From Bacteroidota bacterium (lineage in GTDB: Bacteria > Bacteroidota > Ignavibacteria > Tepidaquicellales > Tepidaquicellaceae), in contig JAFDZO010000033.1 of assembly GCA_018266845.1 (NCBI GenBank), positions 1 through 39,013 on the forward strand: a stretch of DNA of 39,013 nucleotides, given 5' to 3'. Below, one piece after another: positions 8,104 to 16,724 of this stretch. The position numbers were made by a program, and so were the translations under genes. The notes below the pieces were generated by a model. It ran no database searches, was not told where the DNA came from, and was given only the letters and a program-made list of their open reading frames with translations. Positions within the stretch are counted from its first letter, which is position 1; each line of letters opens with the position of its first letter.

Positions 8104-8793
8104 TCAATTCAATTCAATAAAATGAAGGTGATATTTATTAGTTTCATCTACGTTAGAATTACTTATTTTGTAACCACTGTTTTTTTCTATGTGATTGATT
8201 AGTGAATTTTTAGCCTTTACTTTATTTAAATTTCTTAGTCTGTAACTAATTGCTCCTAATATAAAATCAGCTAATTGCAAAAACACACTTTCTCTAGATT
8301 GAATATTTTGCAAATTTTTTATGACTTCAAATTGAGTGTTTAACACTTCTTTTAGTCTCCTTACGCGATATGAACTTAAGGTATCTTTAATATCTAAGTA
8401 AACATTGTAATTGTTGAAAATATTAATTTTATGATTAATTAATTTATAGTACATTTTATAGTAAAATTTATTATAATCATTTGCAAAAAATTCAGTCTTA
8501 ATTTTATCTTTATCTATAACTACGGCACGAAAAAACATATCGCTTGCAAAAAAATAATCTAGTAATTCGAGGTAGAAATCATATTTTGATGATGATACTT
8601 TTGACCATTTAATTTCCCCATTAAATTTGTTAATATTCTTTATATGTTTTATTAAAGATTTATGTGTGTCTTTTTGATGATAATTTACCCCGATATATCC
8701 AATTAACATAAAAGGATGACCATCATTAGCTAAATGACAGCTTTCATCACAATATAAATTAATAAGCTTTCTGTCGATACTTTTAATTTGCAT
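8104..8793 (-). CDS. DUF3800-family protein (RNase H-like fold expected)
   Basis: A 229-residue protein with the DUF3800 hallmarks: an N-terminal strand ending in the acidic motif YCDES (Asp16, Glu17), 'MLIGYIGV', a central 'VYLDIKD' acidic strand at about 135-141, and the C-terminal QLADFILGAISYR helix. The family is thought to adopt an RNase H-like fold, with the conserved Asp residues as metal ligands. DUF3800 genes are frequent in mobile elements and defence islands; the reaction is unknown. Leader gene of a two-gene leftward operon with the 162-residue protein. The coding sequence is rich in AAA/AAT/ATT/TAT codons, unlike the neighbouring T9SS genes. Confidence 0.85.
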   Translation of the reverse strand: MQIKSIDRKLINLYCDESCHLANDGHPFMLIGYIGVNYHQKDTHKSLIKHIKNINKFNGEIKWSKVSSSKYDFYLELLDYFFASDMFFRAVVIDKDKIKTEFFANDYNKFYYKMYYKLINHKINIFNNYNVYLDIKDTLSSYRVRRLKEVLNTQFEVIKNLQNIQSRESVFLQLADFILGAISYRLRNLNKVKAKNSLINHIEKNSGYKISNSNVDETNKYHLHFIELN

Positions 8794-8929
8794 TTTAGTA
8801 AAGAGAAATTAAAATTATTTTAAAATAAATTAATATTTTTTAGATACTGATTTATTGAAACAAAATGTAAACATAAAAAAGCAAATTTAGAAAAAACTTT
8901 TTATTTGTTCAAGAGTATATAAAATTCAT
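8794..8929. promoter_or_regulatory. Divergent promoter region of accessory island 1
   Basis: These 136 very AT-rich bases separate two divergent starts (DUF3800 leftward at 8793, AbiGi-like rightward at 8930) and must hold both promoters. TATAAA at about 8918 is too close to the rightward start to be assigned with confidence, and I see no convincing operator palindrome. Called from gene arrangement only. Confidence 0.45.
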
Positions 8930-9736
8930 GTGAATAGAGAGAATTTAATATTGAAACATAACATTAGTGATAATCCCTTTGATTTTCTTATATCAAATAC
9001 TCTTTTTCACATAACAAATTGTCAAGAAAATATCTTAAATATTCTTCAAAATAATTTTCACCCCCACTATTGTGAAGAAGATTTGAGTAGTTTGCTTGGT
9101 GAGGTTGATGACGAAGAGGAGGCTAGAGATATTATCTATGTGCCCATGGTTTCCTTTTGTGACTTATCATTGAGTAAAATAAAAAAACATTTATATTCAT
9201 ATGGGTTTTATGGTATTGGATTAGAAAAAAGTTGGGGATTGAAAAATGGAATTACCCCGGTTCTTTATATGCACGAAAGATCTATTTCACATGATACTTT
9301 TATAAAAATATTTGGAGATTTAGTAAGAAACTCTACTAATGACACTATTGACGAGAATCTAAAAAACTATTTTTATATAAAAAATCTTATTAAACCCTAT
9401 CAAGGGTTTCTTAAAAGAAAACAAAAAAACGTCAGGTTTTATGATGAAAGAGAATGGAGATATATTCCTCCCTTAAAATACATAGAAGATCTTACGGAGA
9501 GTGAGTATAAAAAAAGGAGAAAGAAAAACAAAGATAAACTGAATTTAAGAGTTACTAATGCAAAACTTACTTTTTCCCCTAGTGATGTGAAATATATTAT
9601 TGTTGAAAAAGAAGAGGAGAGGTTGCATATGATGAATAAAATAGAACAAATAAAAGGTTCTTTGTATGATTATAATACTTTAAAGATCCTATCTTCAAAA
9701 ATTATCTCTTCGCAATATATTATTGAAGATAATTAG
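8930..9736 (+). CDS. AbiGi-family protein (abortive phage resistance, antitoxin-type)
   Basis: A 268-residue protein matching AbiGi in its landmarks: 'LFHITNC' with ENILNIL near the N terminus (25-40), VPMVSFCDLSLSKIKKHLYS (71-90), YGFYGIGLEKSWGLKNGITPV (91-111) and FYDEREWRYIP (170-180). In Lactococcus AbiGi accompanies the nucleotidyltransferase AbiGii, and AbiGi is classed as the antitoxin. Here no AbiGii follows; instead a divergent DUF3800 operon lies 136 bases away. Related FYDEREWR motifs also occur in DUF2971 proteins, so a distant member of that group is the alternative. Start is GTG at 8930: the overlapping ATG at 8928 hits a stop at once. Strongly AT-rich, with Lys/Asn/Ile-rich protein. 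Confidence 0.8.
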   Translation: MNRENLILKHNISDNPFDFLISNTLFHITNCQENILNILQNNFHPHYCEEDLSSLLGEVDDEEEARDIIYVPMVSFCDLSLSKIKKHLYSYGFYGIGLEKSWGLKNGITPVLYMHERSISHDTFIKIFGDLVRNSTNDTIDENLKNYFYIKNLIKPYQGFLKRKQKNVRFYDEREWRYIPPLKYIEDLTESEYKKRRKKNKDKLNLRVTNAKLTFSPSDVKYIIVEKEEERLHMMNKIEQIKGSLYDYNTLKILSSKIISSQYIIEDN

Positions 9737-9826
9737 TCAGAATTCATTAAATAATTTATAAAATAATTTAATCCAAAATATTTCATTTTTTATTAAAATA
9801 AATTGAGTGTTTGGTTTTTACCTAAC

Positions 9827-9854
9827 AAAAAAGGGAGCTTTCGCTCCCTTTTTT
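9827..9854. terminator. Bidirectional intrinsic terminator, right edge of island 1
   Basis: GGGAGC (9833-9838) pairs with GCTCCC (9843-9848) around TTTC, with A6 before and T6 after, so it works on both strands. It ends the rightward AbiGi-like gene and the leftward T9SS gene that stops at 9874. Confidence 0.9.
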
Positions 9855-9873
9855 CTCTCTTGCAGCAATAGTT

Positions 9874-11781
9874 TTACTTAACAAGGAGCATTCTCTTTGT
9901 ATCAGTAAATCCTCCTGCTGTTATTGTGTAGAAATACACTCCGCTTGTTAATGCAGATGCGTCAAAGTCAACGCTGTAGTTTCCTGCTGTTAAATTATTG
10001 TTCACAAGCTGCTTCACTTCTCTTCCGAGAATATCAAAAACAGACAGTTTTACTAATGAATTAACAGGAACACTGAAATTAATTACAGTTGCCGGATTAA
10101 ACGGATTCGGATAGTTTTGCGATAATGAAAACTTATCGGGAATTTCAGTATTTGTATTTACAACTCCCACTAATGGATTTTTTATTACTGCTCTTATCAT
10201 CGGGTCATTTGTAGAGCCGTTTCTGTATGGAGCGTAAGCAGGCTCAAATCCTTCAAAGCTTCTGTTTGAGATAGGAGCAGAGATGTCCTCTCCTATCTGA
10301 ATGTTCAGCCCGTTCATTACCCATGAAACATAGAAGCCTCCGCTGGTTACGGTAATTGCTCCGGGAACTACAACAGCATTGAAAGCGCCGACTGTTGGTG
10401 TAATAGGTGAAGAGGCGTAAAGCTGTGTTCCCGGTAATCCGCCCGCTCCGTCATCTTTATAGATTTTTGCAATAAATGTAACAGCGCTTGTATTAGCTGC
10501 GATAAAATATCTCAAGGTATCAATTCTTGCAGGATAAACCGGCGGCACAAAATACATTGCTATTGCGCCCGTGCCTCCTGCCCATGATATACCGCCTGTG
10601 TTTGTTCCGTTATCATAGGCGAGTGTGTACCATGGAGAGTTTCTGGTAACTACATTCATCTCAAGGTTTTTTATATCGTTGCTCGGCACGGCATCGCCTG
10701 TAAGAAATGTAGTAACGGTTATAGTATATCTTCCTGCTGCCGATGGAATAAATTTCTTTGTAAATGTCATCAGTGTATCTCTCTCTGAATTCAAAGCCGG
10801 AACCGTTACAGAATCTGTATGAATAACAACATTAGATGAATTCTTAATTGCCAGACTGGAGATAAACGTTCCGCCTGTGGGGACATTTCCAGTATTAGCA
10901 ATGCGGGTGCTGACATTTAGTGTATCGCCTGTGCGTTTAAAAATACCGCCGGTTGTAACGTTATCCACCCATGATACTGCGGCATCCTTTACTGTGAATG
11001 TAGTGCTCCTTGGGTAATAAAATTTCAGCGCCATATTATTGGTGATTGGCGTAGGAGGCGCGCCTGAATATCTTTGCAAGCCTACATTACCTGTAATATT
11101 TTCAATTCCGATTACAAGCGTATTGCCCGATGCCGGAGGCTGAAGTGTTCCAGAAACATTTTTGTACATCATTGTTACAGATGAGTCAGTCTTCGTCAGA
11201 ATTATCTGGAAAGTATGGCTGCCATTATAACCCGGCGCTGCCTGCTGCCAGAGAGGAACATCATAATAGCTGATGATGCAGCTATCAACATTGTTTCTGT
11301 ATATGTAGCATTTTCCCGGCTGGGCAGCTACTCCGAAAATTAAATCGGCTCCATATGCAGCAATATAATTGTTTGGGACTGTTGGTAATGGAATTGTCGG
11401 GAAGCCAGAATTGAGCGGGCTTGTATTCACATCCGAGCCTGACTCAAGCAGAAGGTATCCGTTAGAACCTATTCTGATTCTTGAAACATTGTAATAATAG
11501 TAGCGGAAATTGAATCCTAACAGAAAAGGACCGACATTATTGTCATCGCTAAGTCCGGTAACTCTTTGCCAGTTTGCACTTGGACCGGAAGTCGTATCTC
11601 TGAAATTGTATGCCGGACCGCCGGCATCATTATTGTCTTTCCACCTGTAACCGTAAGCATCAGGTACAGAGGAGCTGTCAGTATTGCTTCCAGTGCCGGT
11701 ACCTTTTTTAGTATCGGCATTCACGGCTAAGAGCGGTAAAGCAAAAAACAAAACGAGTAAAAAGAGGGTAATTTTTCTCAT
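9874..11781 (-). CDS. Secreted CARDB-like/T9SS type A sorting-domain protein
   Basis: A 635-residue surface protein. Signal peptide at about 1-22 (MRKITLFLLVLFFALPLLA). The first third (about 45-255) is a beta-rich domain resembling those of surface adhesins ('RIGSNGYLLLESG', 'FQIILTKTDSSVTMMYKNV'). About 265-375 looks like a CARDB-type Ig fold (TGNVPTGGTFISS..., 'SAAGRYTITVTTFLTGDAVPSND'). The C-terminal ~85 residues are the T9SS sorting domain with QNYPNPFNPAT and terminal KRMLLVK. Role is probably structural or adhesive; no catalytic motif is visible. It follows the LamG/T9SS gene? No: that gene lies upstream (69-base gap, same strand), so the pair may be co-transcribed, with a weak hairpin between. 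Confidence 0.85.
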   Translation of the reverse strand: MRKITLFLLVLFFALPLLAVNADTKKGTGTGSNTDSSSVPDAYGYRWKDNNDAGGPAYNFRDTTSGPSANWQRVTGLSDDNNVGPFLLGFNFRYYYYNVSRIRIGSNGYLLLESGSDVNTSPLNSGFPTIPLPTVPNNYIAAYGADLIFGVAAQPGKCYIYRNNVDSCIISYYDVPLWQQAAPGYNGSHTFQIILTKTDSSVTMMYKNVSGTLQPPASGNTLVIGIENITGNVGLQRYSGAPPTPITNNMALKFYYPRSTTFTVKDAAVSWVDNVTTGGIFKRTGDTLNVSTRIANTGNVPTGGTFISSLAIKNSSNVVIHTDSVTVPALNSERDTLMTFTKKFIPSAAGRYTITVTTFLTGDAVPSNDIKNLEMNVVTRNSPWYTLAYDNGTNTGGISWAGGTGAIAMYFVPPVYPARIDTLRYFIAANTSAVTFIAKIYKDDGAGGLPGTQLYASSPITPTVGAFNAVVVPGAITVTSGGFYVSWVMNGLNIQIGEDISAPISNRSFEGFEPAYAPYRNGSTNDPMIRAVIKNPLVGVVNTNTEIPDKFSLSQNYPNPFNPATVINFSVPVNSLVKLSVFDILGREVKQLVNNNLTAGNYSVDFDASALTSGVYFYTITAGGFTDTKRMLLVK

Positions 11782-11814
11782 AGGTTTTTTGGTTAATTAA
11801 AAGAAATTCTATTG

Positions 11815-11844
11815 GAGATAAAAATTAAGGGGCGCTAAGCCCCC
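11815..11844 (-). terminator. Weak intrinsic terminator between two T9SS genes
   Basis: GGGGC (11829-11833) pairs with GCCCC (11839-11843) around five bases; read leftward it is followed by TTAATTTTTATC. It sits 7 bases after the stop of the LamG gene and before the start of the next T9SS gene, so it may attenuate rather than fully stop read-through. Confidence 0.5.
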
Positions 11845-11850
11845 AAAAAA

Positions 11851-13398
11851 CTATTTCATCAAAATTAATTTTTTTGTATTAATAAATCTTCCTGCTGTCA
11901 TTTTATAGAAATACGTTCCGCTTGATAAATAAGACAGATTAAGATTTACCGAATGACCTCCTGAGCCAAACTTTCCGCTGACAAGAACAGCAGCTTCTTT
12001 TCCGACTATGTCGTAAAGCTTAATTTCAACGTATTCATCCTTTGGGAGCGAAAATTCAATAGTTGTAGAAGGATTAAACGGGTTTGGATAATTTTGCGAT
12101 AAAGAATAATCTTGCGGAGTTGAACTAACTACCGGTGTAATTCCCGTAACAGTGCATACCCCTAAAATCGGGAAAGAAACTGTATCATAGGTAACATTTC
12201 CCATTGCAGTTCCGTTAAATCCGCTGACAGAATCAACAAGCGTGCTGTCTAAATGCCATATAGCTTTTAAACCTGCTGATGAACTGAATGTAGAAGGAAA
12301 TTTTTTACATTTGTTTGAGTCAATTTGTCCCTGAGTTCTTGCGACGCTCCATAGTCTTACTTCATCTATGTTGCCTGAACCCGGGTCGTTGTTTCCTCTT
12401 CCAATACGCATTTCATTGGAGGAAGAACCTAGTGTTGTGGCAGTTGCATGCGTAGATAACAGCGCGCCGTTTTTATAAAAATTAACGGTAGTTCCATTAG
12501 CTGTAACGGCAATATGCTGCCATGTTCCTGCCGTAACTGTACCTGTAGAGGTTACGATTGTAGCGCCTGCTCTGAAGAACGGATTTCCTGTAGTTGTATT
12601 TATGCCGAGCTGATAATCGAACGAAGCCGCGCCTTTATTCAAAATCGTATTTGCAGTAGAAAGCCCTCCGGGTTTTACCCATGCTTCAATTGTTACATTT
12701 GTGAACCCTGTCATACCGGCTGCAAATGGAATTGTTATATAGTTAGTATTTACTCCCGGCGTAGGTAAAGTCATTGTGAAGTTTTTTGGTGCGGATGCTG
12801 TAGAAATATTTACGCCCATATGAGGCATAGTTCCGCTCTGCTGTCCCCATGCAAAAGGACAAGATGTATTTACAAGAGATGTATTTCTCCTGTTTCCTGC
12901 AAGAGTAGTTGTGCCTGTGCTGAAACCTGTTGCGCCTGTTGCGCCGCATTGATTAACCTCTACAATAAGGCTTTGCGCGGGGTCATAATTAAAAGGCCGG
13001 TCTAAGTTAATTGTCATCCATTCATTTGCAAGCCCGCCAAGTGAAACAGATGCGCGGCTATAAACCGTATCCATTGGTCCGGTATACCAGACGCCTGTTG
13101 CAAATGTAGTTAAGCCCGATGCCTGACCCATTCTAATATAAAAATTAGAATAAGTGTAAGGACCTAAAGCCGCTGCAAGTCTGAATGACACTGAGGTAAT
13201 ATTTCCTGCCGGAGCCGGTGTCGGCTGGTTAAAATCTCCCGGTAAAAATAATACCTGCACTTCTTTGCCGCCAGGAATGTTAAACGGAAATGAATTTGTA
13301 CTTCCGGTTACATTATAATTGTAATATTGCGGGGTTTGAGAATAACTTACAACAGCCCAAAATAAAAAGAACAAGATGAAGCGAGATTTGTGTTTCAT
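11851..13398 (-). CDS. Secreted LamG/concanavalin-like T9SS sorting-domain protein
   Basis: A 515-residue protein with a signal peptide (to about residue 20, ...VVSYSQ). An N-terminal beta domain covers about 25-200. Residues about 205-370 form a LamG-like jelly roll: 'TNVTIEAWVKPGG', 'TAGTWQHIAVTANGTTVNFYKNG', 'EMRIGRGNNDPGSGNIDEVRLWSVART' are the usual landmarks of the LamG-like jelly-roll fold. The C terminus has QNYPNPFNPST, 'LYDIVGKEAAVL' and the KKLILMK tail of the T9SS type A domain. Likely binds glycans or acts as an adhesin at the cell surface. First of two neighbouring leftward T9SS genes. Confidence 0.88.
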   Translation of the reverse strand: MKHKSRFILFFLFWAVVSYSQTPQYYNYNVTGSTNSFPFNIPGGKEVQVLFLPGDFNQPTPAPAGNITSVSFRLAAALGPYTYSNFYIRMGQASGLTTFATGVWYTGPMDTVYSRASVSLGGLANEWMTINLDRPFNYDPAQSLIVEVNQCGATGATGFSTGTTTLAGNRRNTSLVNTSCPFAWGQQSGTMPHMGVNISTASAPKNFTMTLPTPGVNTNYITIPFAAGMTGFTNVTIEAWVKPGGLSTANTILNKGAASFDYQLGINTTTGNPFFRAGATIVTSTGTVTAGTWQHIAVTANGTTVNFYKNGALLSTHATATTLGSSSNEMRIGRGNNDPGSGNIDEVRLWSVARTQGQIDSNKCKKFPSTFSSSAGLKAIWHLDSTLVDSVSGFNGTAMGNVTYDTVSFPILGVCTVTGITPVVSSTPQDYSLSQNYPNPFNPSTTIEFSLPKDEYVEIKLYDIVGKEAAVLVSGKFGSGGHSVNLNLSYLSSGTYFYKMTAGRFINTKKLILMK

Positions 13399-13510
13399 TT
13401 TTCCTCCGATTAGAGTTTACAAAGAAACATTTGGTGAATCACGCCTGAATTGTGTAGTAAGATAACTTTAGTTAAATTATCAGTTAATGCAAGGAAAAAA
13501 TTGGGATGTA

Positions 13511-13536
13511 AAAGGCAGAAAAATTTTTCTGCCTTT
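13511..13536 (-). terminator. Perfect 13-bp palindrome downstream of the SDR gene
   Basis: AAAGGCAGAAAAA (13511-13523) is followed at once by its exact complement (13524-13536). Read leftward from the SDR stop (13554) it gives a GGCAG stem and a short T4 run, so it is probably that gene's terminator. Confidence 0.6.
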
Positions 13537-13553
13537 GGTGTGATATTCGTGAG

Positions 13554-14540
13554 CTATTTGCTTATGAGTTCTTTTTCTTTTTCCAAACTCAAACCATATT
13601 TTGGAATTTGCCATTCTCTTTCAGAATAAAACGGAATTGTTTTTTCTACAGCAGTTTCAAATGAATCAAACTCAACATTAAAATCTTCCTCGGCTTTTTT
13701 CATATCGAAAAGAAAATCCATTTTGCCCAGCCACATAGCTAAATCCATCCAGGGTCGTATCTCATTCTCTTCAAAGAATGAATCAGGTTTTGTTACTATT
13801 TCAGGATTTGTATTTAATAGTTTTGCGCAGGTTTTTACGACATCAAAAATAGAAACCGGACTGTGTGTAACTGCATTGTAAACTTTTCTGTGCTGCTGAG
13901 TATTTATTGCCCTTATAATCAGCTTTGCAAAATCCGGCGCGAATGTATTTTGAGTAAGCGAGCCGCACGATTCAGGCATTAAAATTTTGTCGTTCATCTT
14001 TGCCCTGTAAAGCCAGCAATAGAATCTGTCTGTCGGGTCGTATTTTCCGCATATGAGAGCGGGCCTGAAAATGATAGCATCAAGCCAGTCCTTGCTTAAT
14101 ATTACCCTTTCACACTCGGCTTTATTGTGCCCGTAGTATTGCAGGTCTTTGCTATCCTTCTGTTCGTCCGTGCAGCCGTAAACGGGAGAATCCTCAGTCA
14201 GCGCTCCGTTATTTTCCGCAGCTTTTTCAAAATCATATACAGAGCATGTTGAAATAAAAATGTATCTTCCGATATTTCCTTTCAATACTTCCAATGTATT
14301 ATCAATATTAGTCGGATACATTCCGGCAAAATCTATCACACAATCGAATTTCATTCCAGAGAGTTTTTGAATGTCATCTGTGAGTCTATCGCCCTGTATG
14401 TGTTTCACATTCTGGAAAATATCAGGATTTCTTTTCCCTCTGTTAAAAAGGGTAAGCTCGTAGTTTGAATCCTGTGAGAGGGTTTCGGATACCATTCTTC
14501 CGACGAAGCCCGTTCCGCCGATGATTAATATTTTTTTCAT
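13554..14540 (-). CDS. NAD(P)-dependent epimerase/dehydratase-like protein (extended SDR)
   Basis: A 328-residue Rossmann-fold protein. GGTGFVG (residues 8-14) binds the dinucleotide; 'FISTCSVYDF' (about 115-124) supplies the Ser/Thr strand and YYGHNKAE gives the catalytic YxxxK. 'IFRPALICGKYDPTDRFYCWLYRA' and 'FAPDFAKLIIRAI' match the substrate-domain positions of epimerases and of the CSP41-like subgroup. Substrate unknown: nucleotide-sugar epimerase and other reductase roles are all possible. It is a single-gene unit, with repeat DNA upstream and its own palindromic terminator downstream. Confidence 0.82.
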   Translation of the reverse strand: MKKILIIGGTGFVGRMVSETLSQDSNYELTLFNRGKRNPDIFQNVKHIQGDRLTDDIQKLSGMKFDCVIDFAGMYPTNIDNTLEVLKGNIGRYIFISTCSVYDFEKAAENNGALTEDSPVYGCTDEQKDSKDLQYYGHNKAECERVILSKDWLDAIIFRPALICGKYDPTDRFYCWLYRAKMNDKILMPESCGSLTQNTFAPDFAKLIIRAINTQQHRKVYNAVTHSPVSIFDVVKTCAKLLNTNPEIVTKPDSFFEENEIRPWMDLAMWLGKMDFLFDMKKAEEDFNVEFDSFETAVEKTIPFYSEREWQIPKYGLSLEKEKELISK

Positions 14541-14772
14541 TGGTAAATTGTAAAATTTTGAAATTGTATTACGAGTTTTTACGAAGAATTATATAAAAAG
14601 TTATCATAAGGGCTTATGTATTTAAATTTACATACATTGCGTACGTTAAAATAAAAAGATGGGAGCAATAATTCAATTTAAAGTGAATGGTTTGTAGCCC
14701 GAAGACCTTTCTGTTTCCCGGCAGGCGGCAATACTTACATCTGTGGTTTGTCGTTTAGTAAATGTTAACAAA

Positions 14773-15035
14773 ACGCATCGTAATGCGTCTCTACGAAGAT
14801 AAAAAAAAACAGCACGTAGCCGCAATACCTTGCGTTTCAGCATTTTACAAGACGCATCTTAATGCGTCTATACGAAGATTAAAAAAAACAGCACGTAGAG
14901 ACGCAATACCTTGCGTCTCAGCATTTTACAAGATGCATCGTAATGCGTCTCTGCGAAGATAAAAAAAAACAGCACGTAGAGACGCAATACCTTGTGTCTC
15001 AGCATTTTACAAGACGCATCTTAATGCGTCTCTAC
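14773..15035. repeat. Tandem palindromic repeat, about 3.3 copies of 79-81 bp
   Basis: Copies start at 14773, 14852, 14933 and 15014 (the last partial). Each unit contains two hairpins: ACGCAT..TAATGCGT and, after a poly-A/CAGCAC spacer, GAGACGCA with TGCGTCTC around ATACCT. Copies differ at only a few positions; the first lacks part of the GAGACGC arm. Such GTAGAGACGC-type palindromes are dispersed in many Bacteroidota-related and other genomes. No coding role. Confidence 0.9.
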
Positions 15036-15040
15036 AATCA

Positions 15041-15070
15041 GACCTGAAAGGATTAAAAACCTGTCAGGTC
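15041..15070. repeat. GACCTGA...TCAGGTC hairpin element
   Basis: GACCTGA (15041-15047) pairs with TCAGGTC (15064-15070), with an extra AGG/CCT pairing inside and an A-rich loop. It lies between the tandem repeat and the stop of the adenine deaminase gene. There is no T tract on the leftward strand, so I treat it as a repeat element rather than a good terminator. Confidence 0.65.
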
Positions 15071-15092
15071 AAAATAGTCAAGCTTTACAAAA

Positions 15093-16724
15093 CTAAAACT
15101 GCAGCGGTGTAAACTCAAACTTGCTTCCGTCGAACAACCCTTTATCGCTAAGCTTGAGCGCAGGAATTACAAGCAGCGCCATAAAAGAAAGCGTCATATA
15201 CGGCGCATACATCTGTGTGCCAAGCTGCTTAGCCAGCTTATCAATCTCAGTATATTTATCAGCGACTTCATACCCGTCTTCGTTAGACATTATTCCCGCA
15301 ACAGGAAGACCAAGCACTTCAGTATTCCCGTCAAGCGAAACAGATACACCGCCTTTATGTTTTATGATTCCATTCACTGCGTTGCATATATCTTCATCGG
15401 TAACGCCGACTGCAATTATGTTGTGCGAGTCGTGCGCTACACAGGAAGCAATTGCGCCCTTCTTCAATCCGAAGTTTTTTATAAATGCAATTGCCGGCGG
15501 AGTGTTTCCGTAACGTTCAACAACTGCAAGCTTCAGCACATCATTCTCAACATCCGAAACAAGATAGCCGTCTTCTGATTTAGCAGGGAAGTGAAGCTCA
15601 TTTGTAATAAGCTGCCCTTCGTTTGCTTCTATTACCCTTATGTTTTCCTTTTCAGCTTTTACAAGAAAGTCGTTCGGATTTTTATACTGTGTGTTAAAAT
15701 TATTTACAATTGTAGAAGGAACTCGTTCAATTAAGCTCTTTCCGTTTTCTGCAACAAGCTTTCCGTTTGTATATGTCTGAACTGTTTCAAAACTTACTAA
15801 ATCTTTCACAACTGCAAAATCGGCGTAATCTCCTTTTTGCAATAAGCCGACCTGAAGATTGTAATGTTTCACGGGATTTACACATGCGCATTGCAGCACT
15901 TTCATAGCATCGTAACCTTTTGCAACTGAGCGCGCGCAAATCTGGTTTATATGTCCCACAACTAAATCGTTCGGATGCTTATCATCGCTGCAGAACATTG
16001 TTTTATCCGTATGTGAGTCAATCAGCGAATGCAGCGCCTCATAATTTTTTGCAGCAGAACCTTCGCGGATAATTATTTTCATTCCGTACTTCAGCTTATC
16101 AAGCGCTTCATCTAATGTAAAACATTCATGGTCAGTTGATATTCCTGCATCTATATATTTTTTTGCGTCTTCACCGCGTAAGCCGGGAGCGTGTCCGTCA
16201 ATCGGTTTGCCGAACTCTTTTGCGATTGCAATTTTTTCCATCACTTCCTTATCGCCGAAAAGCACTCCGGGAAAATTCATCATCTCGCTTAGATAAACTA
16301 ATTTATCCTCTTCAAATAATTTTCTTATGTCATCGGGAGTAATATGCGCTCCGGCAGTTTCAAAAGTTGTTGCAGGTACGCAGGGCGATGCGCCGAAATA
16401 AAATTTGAAAGGAACAAGCTTTCCGTTTTCAATCATGTATCTCACGCCGTCAATGCCGAGCACGTTTCCGATTTCATGAGGGTCGGAAACTGTTGCAACC
16501 GTTCCGTGAAGTACGGCAAGCCGCGCAAACTCGGACGGAATTAACATAGAGCTTTCTACGTGAACGTGCGCATCTACAAATCCGGGAATGATATGGGTTG
16601 AATATTTCTCATTGGGAGTTTCTGATATTGATTCTATTTTTTCCCCGCTGACATTTATAGTGCCAGGGAATATTTTATTGTTAACAACATCTACAATGTT
16701 GCCTGATATTGAGAAGTCTGACAT
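15093..16724 (-). CDS. ade: Adenine deaminase
   Basis: A 543-residue amidohydrolase, full length for the AdeC family (EC 3.5.4.2), which converts adenine to hypoxanthine and ammonia in purine salvage, in the cytoplasm. The metal-binding HxH lies in [14 protein letters not shown] (His53, His55). Other family blocks are '[17 protein letters not shown]', '[10 protein letters not shown]', [13 protein letters not shown], '[10 protein letters not shown]' and [12 protein letters not shown]. The C-terminal part ('[18 protein letters not shown]' and 'GGVSV') is the Ade-specific domain. It is a single leftward gene; its promoter should lie in the repeat-containing gap 16725-17167. Confidence 0.95.
   Translation of the reverse strand: MSDFSISGNIVDVVNNKIFPGTINVSGEKIESISETPNEKYSTHIIPGFVDAHVHVESSMLIPSEFARLAVLHGTVATVSDPHEIGNVLGIDGVRYMIENGKLVPFKFYFGASPCVPATTFETAGAHITPDDIRKLFEEDKLVYLSEMMNFPGVLFGDKEVMEKIAIAKEFGKPIDGHAPGLRGEDAKKYIDAGISTDHECFTLDEALDKLKYGMKIIIREGSAAKNYEALHSLIDSHTDKTMFCSDDKHPNDLVVGHINQICARSVAKGYDAMKVLQCACVNPVKHYNLQVGLLQKGDYADFAVVKDLVSFETVQTYTNGKLVAENGKSLIERVPSTIVNNFNTQYKNPNDFLVKAEKENIRVIEANEGQLITNELHFPAKSEDGYLVSDVENDVLKLAVVERYGNTPPAIAFIKNFGLKKGAIASCVAHDSHNIIAVGVTDEDICNAVNGIIKHKGGVSVSLDGNTEVLGLPVAGIMSNEDGYEVADKYTEIDKLAKQLGTQMYAPYMTLSFMALLVIPALKLSDKGLFDGSKFEFTPLQF

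Larger units (their letters stand above)
14541..15092. other. Gene-free region with tandem palindromic repeats
   Basis: About 550 bases between the SDR gene start and the adenine deaminase stop. The open frames found here run through repeats and are not credible genes. The left half (14541-14770) is AT-rich and should contain the SDR promoter; the right half is the tandem repeat and a further hairpin described separately. Confidence 0.7.

Noticed and set aside
8905..8923. Sigma70-like promoter (TTGTTC, TATAAA) before the AbiGi gene
   Set aside because: The spacing between the boxes is about 7 bases, far from the usual 16-18, and the -10 box is only 7 bases from the start codon.
14762..14962. 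Open frame across the tandem repeat
   Set aside because: The peptide repeats with the DNA unit (IPCVSAFYK twice) and simply reflects the tandem repeat.
14773..15035. CRISPR array
   Set aside because: The 79-81-bp unit is a repeat of nearly the whole length with no unique spacers and is itself palindromic; no cas genes are present.
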